This document shows positions 1 through 8,505 of a DNA stretch of 64,000 bases, piece after piece. The stretch is from contig NZ_CAAJGM010000110.1 of the NCBI RefSeq assembly GCF_900996235.1, positions 62,001 to 126,000 on the forward strand, in the 5' to 3' direction. The stretch comes from Paraburkholderia sp. BCC1885 (GTDB lineage: Bacteria > Pseudomonadota > Gammaproteobacteria > Burkholderiales > Burkholderiaceae). Position numbers and translations under genes: made by a program. Under the pieces are notes generated by a model, which searched no databases, was not told the DNA's origin, and saw only the letters and a program-made list of their open reading frames with translations. How positions within the stretch are numbered: the first letter of the stretch is position 1; every line of letters starts with the position of its first letter.

Positions 1-1
1 C

Positions 2-850
2 CTTTCCTCGCGTACTGAAGAGCAGGCGGCCTCGCTGGAAGAAACGGCGGCCAGCATGGAACAGCTCACGGCCACCGTCAAACAGAACTCCGAAAACGCG
101 CGTCAGGCCACGACGCTCGCCGGCAACGCATCGAGCGTGGCCGACAAAGGCAATGCCGTGGTGGAACGCATGCTGGTGACGATGGGCGACATCACCGCCA
201 GCTCGGCGAAGATTGCCGACATCACCACGCTGATCGAGGGCATTGCTTTCCAGACCAATATCCTCGCGCTGAACGCGGCCGTCGAAGCGGCTCGCGCCGG
301 TGAACAGGGGCGTGGTTTCGCGGTGGTCGCAGGCGAAGTACGCAGCCTCGCGCAGCGTTCGTCGAGCGCTGCGAAGGAAATCAAGGACCTGATCCAGAGT
401 TCGGTTGCGACGATTCACGACGGTTCGTCGCAAGCTGAGGAAGTGGGCCGCACAATGGCGGAAGTGCAACAAGCTATCAAGCGCGTGGCCGATATCAATG
501 CGGAAATCTCCGCTGCTTCGGATGAGCAAAGCCGCGGCATCGAGCAGGTGAATCAGGCGGTGGGCCAGATGGACGAGGTGACGCAGCAGAATGCGGCGCT
601 CGTCGAAGAGGCATCGGCTGCGGCGCAATCGCTCGAACAGCAGGCCGCGCAGCAAAAGCGCGCGGTCTCCGTTTTCAAGGTGACCGAGAGCAAGGTGTTG
701 CCGACGGCGCCACGTTCCGTCGCGGCCCCACGCAAGGCAAGCGCGCCGCTGCTGCGTCCCACGTTGAAGCGCCCGGCGGCTGCCGCGGCTGCCAGGCCAG
801 CGGCAGTAGCAGCAGTTGAGGCCGGTTCCGAAAGCTGGGAAACGTTCTAA
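2..850 (+). CDS. Methyl-accepting chemotaxis protein, C-terminal part (5' end outside window)
   Basis: The reading frame is open from the first bases of the window, so the N-terminal sensor and membrane segments are missing. What remains is the cytoplasmic signalling domain. It begins with [19 protein letters not shown], a typical methylation-helix sequence, and includes the conserved hairpin tip with [20 protein letters not shown], where CheA and CheW bind in this family. After the helical bundle there is an Ala/Pro-rich tail ending SESWETF. WETF-like C-termini are common CheR/CheB tethers in proteobacterial receptors, so this one is probably self-sufficient for adaptation. The diguanylate cyclase gene starts 2 bases after the stop, so the two are probably co-transcribed. 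Confidence 0.96.
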   Translation, partial: LSSRTEEQAASLEETAASMEQLTATVKQNSENARQATTLAGNASSVADKGNAVVERMLVTMGDITASSAKIADITTLIEGIAFQTNILALNAAVEAARAGEQGRGFAVVAGEVRSLAQRSSSAAKEIKDLIQSSVATIHDGSSQAEEVGRTMAEVQQAIKRVADINAEISAASDEQSRGIEQVNQAVGQMDEVTQQNAALVEEASAAAQSLEQQAAQQKRAVSVFKVTESKVLPTAPRSVAAPRKASAPLLRPTLKRPAAAAAARPAAVAAVEAGSESWETF

Positions 851-852
851 AC

Positions 853-2430
853 ATGGGCACGAGTGACCTCGCCCTGGCGGCACCTGCGCAGGGCTTGCAA
901 CGTTTGCGCGCGCGGCTCGCGGTGTATATCGGCCGCATTGCCGTGCTGGCGGGACGCCATCCCCTCGCGGTGGGCGCGCTCGGCACCTTGCTGTCGCTCG
1001 GCGCGGTAGGCCTCACGTTCGTGACGCTCGCGGCCGGCCGTCAGGACACGATCGATCACGCGTGCGACACTTCGCGCAACGTCATCTCCATTCTGAGCAA
1101 CGACGTCCAGCACAATTTCGAACTGGCGGACGTTTCGTTACAGGCGGTCACGGCCGGCCTGCGCGACCCGGCCATCATGAAGCTCGCCCCGGAGATCCGG
1201 CATAAGGTGCTGTTCGAGCGCGCGGCCTCGGCGCGCTATATCAGCGCCGTATCCGCGCTCGACGAGAACGGCAACGTCATCGAATACGGCGCGGGCAAGC
1301 CGCCCACCGCCAATCTCGCAGACCGCGACTATTTCTATGTGCATGCGCAGAACCGCGACGCCGGGCTCTTCATTTCCAGGCCTTACCATTCGCGGCTGCG
1401 AAACCACGCCGCGTCGATCGCACTGAGCCGCCGGGTCGAGAAAGCGGACGGCTCGTTCGGCGGTATTGCGGTGATCGCCATCGATATCGGCTATTTTCAG
1501 CAACTACTCGACCGGCTCGATGTCGGGACAAGCGGCGCCGCCTTCATCATTCGCAATGATGGGACGATGGTCGCACGCACCCCCGCGCTCAGGAATTCGA
1601 CGCAGTTCGTCGTATTTCGCTCGGCCATCATGCGGCGCATGCTGCAAAGCCAACGCGGTTCGTATGAGGCCGTCTCGCCTTTCGATGGCATCACGCGCAT
1701 CTACACGTTTGCGCGCATTCCCGGCACGGCGCTGATCGCCGCCGTTGCGCCCGCCGAAAAAGACATCCTCGTCGAGTGGAAACGGCGCTCCATCATCGTC
1801 GGCGCCTCGGCATTGTTCGTGAGCGCGACGTTCATCGTGGTGATCTGGCTGCTGGCCTTCGCGCTGCGCGACCGCGCGGCCATGCAGTCGCGTCTCGAAC
1901 ATATGGCGCAAACGGATTCGCTGACGGGACTCAACAACCGGCGCACACTCGACAAGGTGCTGCTCACCGAATGGCAACGTATGCAACGCACGGGACGCGA
2001 GGTGTCGATTCTGTTCATCGACGTCGATCACTTCAAGAAGTACAACGACGCATATGGTCATGCGGTTGGCGATGAAGCGCTCAAGCGTATCGCCGCCGGT
2101 CTTGCACGGCATCTGAAGCGGCCTGGCGACTCGGTCGCCCGTTACGGCGGCGAAGAGTTCGTGGCGGTGCTGCCCGAAACGGGCGAGCGCGGCGCGCTCA
2201 ACGTGGCGGAGGCGATTCGCCGCGAAATCGAGGTGTGCCACAGTGCCGAGGGCGTGCGACGCATTCCGGCCATGACGGTAAGCATCGGCTGCGGCGCCGC
2301 GACGCTGGCCGGCGATCTCTCGCTGGAAGCCTTCATGCGTCGCATCGATTCTGCGCTGTATGCAGCGAAGGCTGCTGGACGCAATCGGGTGGTGGCGGCG
2401 GAGCCGGCTGTCGCGCTCGCTGAAGTGTGA
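853..2430 (+). CDS. Membrane-bound diguanylate cyclase with periplasmic Cache-like sensor and GGDEF domain
   Basis: The 525-residue protein has a membrane segment near residues 35-60, a periplasmic region of about 230 residues that looks like a Cache sensor, a second membrane segment near 310-335 and a C-terminal GGDEF domain. The active-site loop is GGEEF at residues 432-436. Five residues upstream is RPGD (423-426), which fits the RxxD inhibitory site for product feedback. The family makes cyclic di-GMP from two GTP. The gene follows a chemoreceptor gene by two bases, suggesting a shared transcript that links chemotaxis and c-di-GMP output. The ATG at 853 follows the preceding stop directly; no strong ribosome-binding site is visible, so translational coupling is likely. 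Confidence 0.95.
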   Translation: MGTSDLALAAPAQGLQRLRARLAVYIGRIAVLAGRHPLAVGALGTLLSLGAVGLTFVTLAAGRQDTIDHACDTSRNVISILSNDVQHNFELADVSLQAVTAGLRDPAIMKLAPEIRHKVLFERAASARYISAVSALDENGNVIEYGAGKPPTANLADRDYFYVHAQNRDAGLFISRPYHSRLRNHAASIALSRRVEKADGSFGGIAVIAIDIGYFQQLLDRLDVGTSGAAFIIRNDGTMVARTPALRNSTQFVVFRSAIMRRMLQSQRGSYEAVSPFDGITRIYTFARIPGTALIAAVAPAEKDILVEWKRRSIIVGASALFVSATFIVVIWLLAFALRDRAAMQSRLEHMAQTDSLTGLNNRRTLDKVLLTEWQRMQRTGREVSILFIDVDHFKKYNDAYGHAVGDEALKRIAAGLARHLKRPGDSVARYGGEEFVAVLPETGERGALNVAEAIRREIEVCHSAEGVRRIPAMTVSIGCGAATLAGDLSLEAFMRRIDSALYAAKAAGRNRVVAAEPAVALAEV

Positions 2431-2586
2431 TTGATTGCCGTATGGGTTTGCGCCTGCGTTATGGCGCTACGCCGCAGGCATAACCGCAGCAATGACGTGA
2501 CGGCGCCCCGCGCATCAGGCGAGATTTGTCCTGTGGCGCCCGGAGCGTCGTATCATCTGCACCTTGGCCACCCACCGTCGAGCACC

Positions 2587-4155
2587 ATGCCGTTTGCCGC
2601 GTCACTCCGTATCGAAGCCGCCCTCTCTGTTTTGCGCCGCCACGCCTTACCGCGTCTTTCCGGCCTCGCCCTGTGTGTTGCACTTGCGGCATGCGCCACG
2701 GCGCCGTCCGCTTCACTTCCCTCTTCCGCTAACCAGCAGTCGCGCATCGATCCGGTCAGCCTCTTTCCAATGGACGCTTACGACCAGAACGTCGATCACT
2801 GGATCGACCCGGCCAGCGCCACTTACGACCAGCCGTTTCTGAGCGCGGAAGAACAGCACACGCATTTTGAGGCGCTACGTGCGCGTTATTTCGGCGCGGG
2901 CGCAAATGACGCGTCGCCATGGAATCCTGCCTATGTCGGGACGCGCGTGTACCGCAATGGCGGCGCCGATATCGCCGCCCTGCAACGGCGTCGGCTCGCC
3001 GAGTTCGATAACAGCGGCAAGGGCGCTGATGAAATCGGCTACGGCCAGAATTTCCGCCCTCATACGCAGGCGTGGATCGATGCGATTGCGCAGAACATGG
3101 ACATCGGCCAGTTCGAGCGCAACCCCGCTTATTCCGCCGCGCAGCGCGCCATCGCCACGGACAACGTGCTGGTGCGCGAACTGCCCACCCTAGACCCGTC
3201 GTTCTACGACCGGCGCCTCGCCGGCGAAGGCTACCCGTTCGACAACCTGGCGGTTTCGGCCGCGCGTCCCGGCACGCCGTTCTATGTGCTCGGCAGCAGC
3301 GCCGACGGCGGCTGGGACTACGTGCAGACCCCTGACGTCCAGGGCTGGGTGCGCAGCGACAAGGTCGCCATGGTGAGCCCCGCGTTCGTCGACATCTGGC
3401 GCAGTGCGGCGCGCAATGGACTCGCATCCGTCATCGTGGCCTCTGCACCCGTGCGCGACAGCCAGGGCACCTTCCGTTTCGATGCGCCCGCCGGCACCTT
3501 ACTGCCGGTCGCGCCCGGCGATAACGCGGCCCAGCGCATCGTGATGGTCCCTGCCCGCGACGAAAACGGCCATGCGGTGGCGCGCATCGCGCAACTCGGC
3601 GACACGCAGATCGCGAGCCTGCCGCTCGCCGCCACGCCGCGTCATCTGGCCATGCTGCTCAAGGCCTTGATTGGACGTCCATACGGCTGGGGCAACACCG
3701 GCTTCTACAACGACTGTTCGTCCGAAACGCAGAGCATCTTCGCGGCGTTCGGCGTATGGCTGCCGCGCCATTCGTCCACGCAGATGAGCGCCGGGCGCAT
3801 GACCGATCTGTCCGCCGCGACGCCGGAGCAACGGATCGATTACCTCACGAAGCACGGTGCGCCGATGCGCACGCTGATCTATATCGGCGGTCACGTCATG
3901 CTGTATCTGGGCAACACCACGCGCGATCATCAAGTGGTGCCCCTCGTCTATCAGGACGTGTGGGGTTTGCGTCCAGCGGATAACAGCCGGCGCGCCGTAA
4001 TTGGCGGGTCGGTGATTTTTCCGCTGCTCGCGCATATCCCCGAAGATCCGGCTTTGCAATCGCTTGGCGGGACGCCGATTTTCCAGATCAGCATCATCGG
4101 CGCACCGGCCGACGGCTCGCCCACTCAACCTGATGACGACAATCCTGCCGGGTGA
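2587..4155 (+). CDS. SH3 and NlpC/P60 domain lipoprotein, probable peptidoglycan endopeptidase
   Basis: I chose the ATG at 2587 because it gives a lipoprotein signal peptide with a lipobox ending A-L-A-A-C; the frame is open further upstream but without signal features. The 522-residue protein has an N-terminal stabilising region, SH3-like segments in the middle (around residues 215-260 and 280-340) and a C-terminal NlpC/P60 domain. The catalytic Cys is in NDCSS (Cys377) after YGWGNTG, and the catalytic His is in GGHVMLYLG (His436). Members cut cell-wall peptides next to diaminopimelate. It probably acts in the periplasm, anchored to the outer membrane. It stands alone between a cyclase and a small membrane protein. 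Confidence 0.9.
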   Translation: MPFAASLRIEAALSVLRRHALPRLSGLALCVALAACATAPSASLPSSANQQSRIDPVSLFPMDAYDQNVDHWIDPASATYDQPFLSAEEQHTHFEALRARYFGAGANDASPWNPAYVGTRVYRNGGADIAALQRRRLAEFDNSGKGADEIGYGQNFRPHTQAWIDAIAQNMDIGQFERNPAYSAAQRAIATDNVLVRELPTLDPSFYDRRLAGEGYPFDNLAVSAARPGTPFYVLGSSADGGWDYVQTPDVQGWVRSDKVAMVSPAFVDIWRSAARNGLASVIVASAPVRDSQGTFRFDAPAGTLLPVAPGDNAAQRIVMVPARDENGHAVARIAQLGDTQIASLPLAATPRHLAMLLKALIGRPYGWGNTGFYNDCSSETQSIFAAFGVWLPRHSSTQMSAGRMTDLSAATPEQRIDYLTKHGAPMRTLIYIGGHVMLYLGNTTRDHQVVPLVYQDVWGLRPADNSRRAVIGGSVIFPLLAHIPEDPALQSLGGTPIFQISIIGAPADGSPTQPDDDNPAG

Positions 4156-4276
4156 CCACCGGCCCAAGGCCCAGTGTTCCCGGCGTGCGACATAGCAGGC
4201 ATGCGAATTGCAGCATACGTCTCCAAGCGAGGGGCTCTGCCCCTGTGACTATCCATCACACATCATCGGAGGCGTT

Positions 4277-4432
4277 ATGTTGGGAACCATTCTTCTAATC
4301 GTCTTGATCCTGCTACTGGTCGGCGCATTTCCTGCCTGGCCGCACAGCCGCTCGTGGGGCTACGCGCCGACCGGCACAATCGGTATTGTTGTCATCGTGG
4401 TGATCGTCCTGGTCGTCATGGGGCAGATATGA
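4277..4432 (+). CDS. DUF3309-type small membrane protein
   Basis: A 51-residue protein that starts MLGTILLIVLILLLVGAFP, followed by a short W/P/H-S-R-S-W-G-Y loop and a second hydrophobic helix ending VIVLVVMGQI. Length, two helices and the central WPHSRSWGY segment match the DUF3309 family, whose function is unknown. An upstream GGAGG at 4268-4272 sets the start at 4277 rather than the longer in-frame start at 4208. It is monocistronic as far as I can see. Confidence 0.85.
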   Translation: MLGTILLIVLILLLVGAFPAWPHSRSWGYAPTGTIGIVVIVVIVLVVMGQI

Positions 4433-4734
4433 CCTGAACGGTCGTCTTAAAGCTCGCAGTACGCGGACCGCCGGTTTGACCGCATCGATTGTAAAACTGG
4501 CGGTCCCCTTCTTCCTTTGCCTCCCATCCGTATTCTCTCAAGTCTCGCCACGTGGCTTTAAGCCGCGGCTGGCGTCGCCACGCCCCCCATCGCTTCCACC
4601 GTTCGCCTGCGGACAACGCATCTGCACACCCGCTTACCGGATCATTCGGACGCGGCACGCTGCTTGCGGCCATTCGAAGTGAGCAGACGGACTTCCGTTT
4701 GCATCAATTGAACTTACTTCTGGAGGATCCGAAA
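4433..4734. other. Gap without a recognised gene (about 300 bases)
   Basis: No convincing gene. The open frame of the downstream glycine-rich protein extends back to 4552, but that part is Arg/Pro-rich and lacks signal-peptide character, so it is treated as leader. The gap ends with a good ribosome-binding site, TGGAGG, at 4721-4726. The promoter of the downstream gene should lie here, but I cannot place its -35 and -10 boxes with confidence. Confidence 0.5.
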
Positions 4735-5148
4735 ATGAACAGCACTACGAAGAAAATCCTGACTTCCGCGCTCGTCGTTGCGCTGTCCGGTGCAGGTGTC
4801 TACGCTCAGGCGGCTGGCGGTGGCGGCGGCGGTGGCGGCGCGGGTAGCGGCGGCGCGGGTGCAGGCGCTGGCGGCGCCGGCTCGGGTGGCTCCGGAAGCT
4901 CGGGCATCGGCGCCGGTAGCGGCAATGCGGGCGGTGCGGGCGGCACCGTTTCACCTGGCGTCGGCGGCGTAGGCGGCATGAACCGCCCGGGCGACACGAG
5001 CGGCTACGGCTCGCCGGGCACCACAGCCACCGGCGGCGGCATGGGTACGGGTACGGGTACGGGTTCGACACCTAACTCGGCCACCAGCCCGGCAAACAGC
5101 AACATGAACCAGATGTCGCCGAACGGCACGACGCAGAACGGACAGTAA
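4735..5148 (+). CDS. Exported glycine-rich low-complexity protein
   Basis: A 137-residue protein with a signal peptide (MNSTTKKILTSALVVALSGAGVYAQA) followed by long Gly/Ala/Ser runs and a Gly/Thr/Asn/Pro/Met-rich tail. The DNA has short tandem repeats, for example three copies of a GGTACG-like unit near 5045-5065. There is no catalytic motif. The start at ATG 4735 is supported by GGAGG about 8 bases upstream and by the signal peptide. Similar small secreted Gly-rich proteins are common in Burkholderiales, but I know of no established function. It could be an envelope or matrix component. Confidence 0.75.
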   Translation: MNSTTKKILTSALVVALSGAGVYAQAAGGGGGGGGAGSGGAGAGAGGAGSGGSGSSGIGAGSGNAGGAGGTVSPGVGGVGGMNRPGDTSGYGSPGTTATGGGMGTGTGTGSTPNSATSPANSNMNQMSPNGTTQNGQ

Positions 5149-5289
5149 CGTGTCCGCAAACATAAGCGGCGAATGAGCGGCGGCGCGAGCGCTGCCGCTC
5201 TATCCGTTGCTGATGAGTCGCATTGGAAGATTGACCAGGCTGTTATTTCCACACGCTTCCCACACGCTATCCCACCCAAGGAGCTCACC

Positions 5290-6846
5290 ATGTCTGCAGT
5301 CGCCCGGCGCGTCATCCCGTTGACGCAATTACCCGAGGATCATGCGACACGTGTTGAGGTGGATGGCGAGAAAATCCTGCTGATCCGCAACGGCGAAACG
5401 GTACACGCGTATAGCGCGGATTGCCCGCACGCGGGCGGCCCGTTAGAAGAAGGTGCGCTTTGCAACGGCCATATTATTTGCCCATGGCACAAAGGTACTT
5501 TCGACGTCGCGACCGGCGACGTCCTCGAACCGCCCGCGCTGATCAGCCTCGATCGTTATCCCGTCTCCGTGCAAGACGGCGAGGTGATGGTGACGCCGCA
5601 AAAAATTGACCGGCCCGGCACTGCGGCAGCGACCGATGCGGCGAATTTTGTCGTGATCGGCGCAGGCGCGGCAGGTGCCGCCGCCTGCGCTGCCTTGCGC
5701 GCGAACGGCTTTACCGGACACCTGACGCTGATCGGAGAGGAATCCCAGGCGCCTTACGACCGAACCGCGCTGAGCAAATTTGTTCCCTCCGGCGCGATGA
5801 AGACCGCCGACGTGCCGCCGTTATTACCTGAGGGATGGTTAGAGGAACAGCATGTCGAACGCGTCACCGGCACAATCGTGAAGCTCGATGTCCCCCAACG
5901 CCAGATTTATTTCGACGACGGGCGCACGCTCACCTACGACACCGCGTTGCTGGCGCCCGGCAGCAAGCCTCATTTCCCACCCGTGCAGGGACGCGATCTC
6001 GAAGGCGTCTACGCGCTGCGCACCCTGCATGATGCGACTGACCTCTGCGACGGATTGGAAGCCGCGAAGCGGGTGGTCATCGTCGGCAGCAGTTTCATCG
6101 GGCTGGAAGCCGCCTCGGCGTTGCGCGAGCGCGGCGTCGCGGTCACCGTCGTCGCTCCGGCCCATGTGCCTTTCGAACATCAGTTCGGCGCGCGTATGGG
6201 CGCCCTGTTTCAGCAACTGCACGAAAGCCACGGCGTCACCTTCAGACTCGGTGAGCAGCTCGCCGAGTTGGCCGGCTTCACGCACGTGCGTGAAGCCGTG
6301 CTCAAAAGCGGCACACGTATCGCTGCGGATGTCGTTCTGCTCGCGACAGGTGTCTCGCCGGTCACCGGCTTTATCGATGGACTGCCTTTGCAGAAAGACG
6401 GCGGCGTGCTCGTCAATGCCGGCATGCAGGCGGCGCCTGGACTCTACGCCGCGGGCGATATCGCGGCGTTTCCGTTGTACGAAGATCAGGAGCCTGTGCG
6501 AATCGAGCATTGGCGGCTCGCGCAGCAGCACGCGTTTATCGCGGCACAAAACATGTGCGGCGCACGCAACCGTTATGCGGGTGTGCCGTATTTCTGGACT
6601 TATCACTACGGCAAGACTTTCGAATACCTTGGCTACGCCAGCGGGTGGGACGAGGTCGTGATCGACGGCGATCTCGAACAACATCGCTTCCTCGCGCTTT
6701 ATGTGAAAGCGAACGTGGTGGTCGCTGCTCTCGCGTGCGAGCGCGCAGCCGCAACAGCGCGCCTGATCGAATCGATGCAGACGGGGCTTTCCGCCGCCGA
6801 AGCACTGCGTCTGGTTAAAGACCAGGAAGCCGCCACTGCAAAGTGA
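5290..6846 (+). CDS. Rieske-FAD/NAD(P)H oxidoreductase of the AIF-like (AIFM3) type
   Basis: The 518-residue protein combines an N-terminal Rieske [2Fe-2S] domain with a pyridine nucleotide-disulphide reductase. The Rieske ligands are visible as CPH (Cys45, His47) and CPWH (Cys64, His67). A linker leads to a FAD-binding VIGAGAAGAA motif near residue 122, a second dinucleotide motif (VGSSFIGLEA) near 270 and the AAGDIA segment typical of FAD-bound reductases. A C-terminal reductase dimerisation domain follows. The ATG at 5290 is preceded by AGGAG; an in-frame start at 5173 would add an unlikely leader. The family resembles ferredoxin reductases with a fused electron carrier; the partner and substrate are unknown. 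No oxygenase gene lies beside it. Confidence 0.88.
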   Translation: MSAVARRVIPLTQLPEDHATRVEVDGEKILLIRNGETVHAYSADCPHAGGPLEEGALCNGHIICPWHKGTFDVATGDVLEPPALISLDRYPVSVQDGEVMVTPQKIDRPGTAAATDAANFVVIGAGAAGAAACAALRANGFTGHLTLIGEESQAPYDRTALSKFVPSGAMKTADVPPLLPEGWLEEQHVERVTGTIVKLDVPQRQIYFDDGRTLTYDTALLAPGSKPHFPPVQGRDLEGVYALRTLHDATDLCDGLEAAKRVVIVGSSFIGLEAASALRERGVAVTVVAPAHVPFEHQFGARMGALFQQLHESHGVTFRLGEQLAELAGFTHVREAVLKSGTRIAADVVLLATGVSPVTGFIDGLPLQKDGGVLVNAGMQAAPGLYAAGDIAAFPLYEDQEPVRIEHWRLAQQHAFIAAQNMCGARNRYAGVPYFWTYHYGKTFEYLGYASGWDEVVIDGDLEQHRFLALYVKANVVVAALACERAAATARLIESMQTGLSAAEALRLVKDQEAATAK

Positions 6847-6949
6847 AGATACGGGGAGCGGCACATCAATGCCCCAGTCTCGGCATAACGCGAGCAAGGC
6901 ATACAGGATCGCCGCCTGAACGAAATAAACCCACTACCACGGAAAACCA

Positions 6950-7213
6950 ATGAATCATCACGACGTGGAACAGGAACTCCAGCACCTTGAGTACGTGTTC
7001 GCCCATATTTCGGCGACCGACACCGTCCCACCTCTGAGCTATTGGCGCAATCGTCTCGATTCGCTACGCAAGAAACCTATTGTGCCGCCGCAGCGGGTCC
7101 GCATCAGCCGGCTCGAAGAGGCGCTAGGCGTGCTTGAGGTCACATCGCCGGGCAAAGCGGAAGCAAAACCCCCTGCGCCCGTTGCGCGTACCGCAACTCG
7201 CGCCCGGCGTTAA
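6950..7213 (+). CDS. Small conserved-looking hypothetical protein
   Basis: An 87-residue protein, acidic and helical at the N-terminus (MNHHDVEQELQHLEYVFAH), with a central PPLSYWRNRLDSL segment and a basic Pro/Ala/Arg tail. There is no signal peptide or membrane segment. Codon usage looks coding, and it lies between an oxidoreductase and a convergent glycosyltransferase. I do not recognise the family; it resembles small Burkholderiales proteins of unknown function. Confidence 0.6.
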   Translation: MNHHDVEQELQHLEYVFAHISATDTVPPLSYWRNRLDSLRKKPIVPPQRVRISRLEEALGVLEVTSPGKAEAKPPAPVARTATRARR

Positions 7214-7241
7214 ATTGCGCGGCCAGCCTCAAGCCTCGTCC

Positions 7242-8243
7242 TTATTTTCCCTGTGTTTCCTGCGCCGGGTGCATCGGCTCCGGTGAGCGGTCGGCCCGCG
7301 AACGCAGTTCGCGAAATGCGCTTAAAACGCGTGTGACGCTGATGCTTTCGCGCCACCAGCGCTCCTTCAGACCGGCGGTTGGCACCCACCACGACGGCAG
7401 GACGACATCCCCGAGCGTGAAGCCGGGGCGCCACCGCTCTGCAATGCCGCGTCGGCGAAAGATGGTCAAAGTCGGAACGCCAAGCGATGACGCGAGATGT
7501 CCGACGCCTGAATCGTTGCCGATAAACCAGCCCGATTCAAAGAGCCATTCCGCCAGCAATGCGGTGGATGCAAATGAGCGCAGCGGCGGCAGATCCGCGG
7601 CCAGCTTTTCCCAACGCGAACGCTCGCTCGCCTCGACCACGAACTCCACCTGAAAGCCGCCGGCTCGCAGACGGCGCGCCAGTTCAAGAAAGCGCTCCGG
7701 CAACCACCGTTTATCAGGCGTGGAGGCTTCAGGGTGAATCGCCACACGCATCGCATGCTTGCGAAACTGCAATCCCGCAGGCGGACGCATACCGTTCGAG
7801 ATCGTCGCATCGTCAAGCTCGAAACGCCTCGCGGTGAAATCGGCGAAGCGCTTCGCCATGCAGTCGGAATTCTTCGCGTACTCCACTTCATGCAGGTTGA
7901 TAAAACCCGCATGCCAATCGCCAACTTGTGCAAGCGGCCGGTCCTGATGCATCTGGACGGCATGGCGGTAATTCATCAACACGTCACGCGCGTCGTCCGC
8001 CGCCAGGGCGGGCGCGATACGCAGATGTGGGAACCAGCCGGCAAGCGCATGGGCGTGGTTACCGAACACGTCGACATGCCAGCCGTTGAGCGAAAGATGG
8101 TGAGCAACGATCAGGAAATTCAGGGTGTCGCCCAAGGCGGGCGACATGATAAATGCGGCACTTCGTGCGCCGTGTCGCATGACATGCTCATCATTCGAGT
8201 TCAAATCGGTCCGATTCGCCTGCCGCGCCTGATCATTACCCAT
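7242..8243 (-). CDS. Glycosyltransferase family 9 (heptosyltransferase-like) protein
   Basis: The 333-residue protein has the GT9 architecture. An N-terminal Rossmann half contains the LGDTLNFLIVAHHL segment, the counterpart of the usual GD-x-L motif. A C-terminal half contains IHPEASTPDKRWLPERF and FIGNDSGVGHLASSLGVPTLTIF around residue 245, the conserved nucleotide-sugar-binding region. GT9 enzymes add heptose or other sugars to lipopolysaccharide core. The first ATG (8243) lacks a clear ribosome-binding site, and an internal ATG at 8180 is possible. It is isolated from other LPS genes, so the acceptor cannot be told. A hexamer AGTCAA repeated three times (8261-8278) lies just upstream. Confidence 0.85.
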   Translation of the reverse strand: MGNDQARQANRTDLNSNDEHVMRHGARSAAFIMSPALGDTLNFLIVAHHLSLNGWHVDVFGNHAHALAGWFPHLRIAPALAADDARDVLMNYRHAVQMHQDRPLAQVGDWHAGFINLHEVEYAKNSDCMAKRFADFTARRFELDDATISNGMRPPAGLQFRKHAMRVAIHPEASTPDKRWLPERFLELARRLRAGGFQVEFVVEASERSRWEKLAADLPPLRSFASTALLAEWLFESGWFIGNDSGVGHLASSLGVPTLTIFRRRGIAERWRPGFTLGDVVLPSWWVPTAGLKERWWRESISVTRVLSAFRELRSRADRSPEPMHPAQETQGK

Positions 8244-8260
8244 ACAGTCAATTCAGTGAG

Positions 8261-8278
8261 AGTCAAAGTCAAAGTCAA
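8261..8278. repeat. Tandem hexamer AGTCAA x3 in the upstream region of the GT9 gene
   Basis: Three exact head-to-tail copies of AGTCAA lie 18 bases upstream of the GT9 start codon (the gene runs on the minus strand). Tracts this short can vary by slippage and can change promoter or leader spacing. With only three units the effect is uncertain. Confidence 0.6.
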
Positions 8279-8505
8279 TGCGCCGCATGTTGCCACACAT
8301 TCGTCCGCTTACAGAATGAGAAGTTTTGCGGTCTGTTACCTGGTTTAGGCACGCTTAAGCAATTCCGTCAGCCCGGATTGCGCCGCCCGTGCGGCAGTTT
8401 GTATTGCCAGGCACGTCCTTACGGTTGGCCCACCGCCTCTGCGCGGAGCCTTCGTCGCATGTGGTCTTCCGCTTGGGGCGTTGCCGCAAGACAGGCGGTG
8501 GTCGA

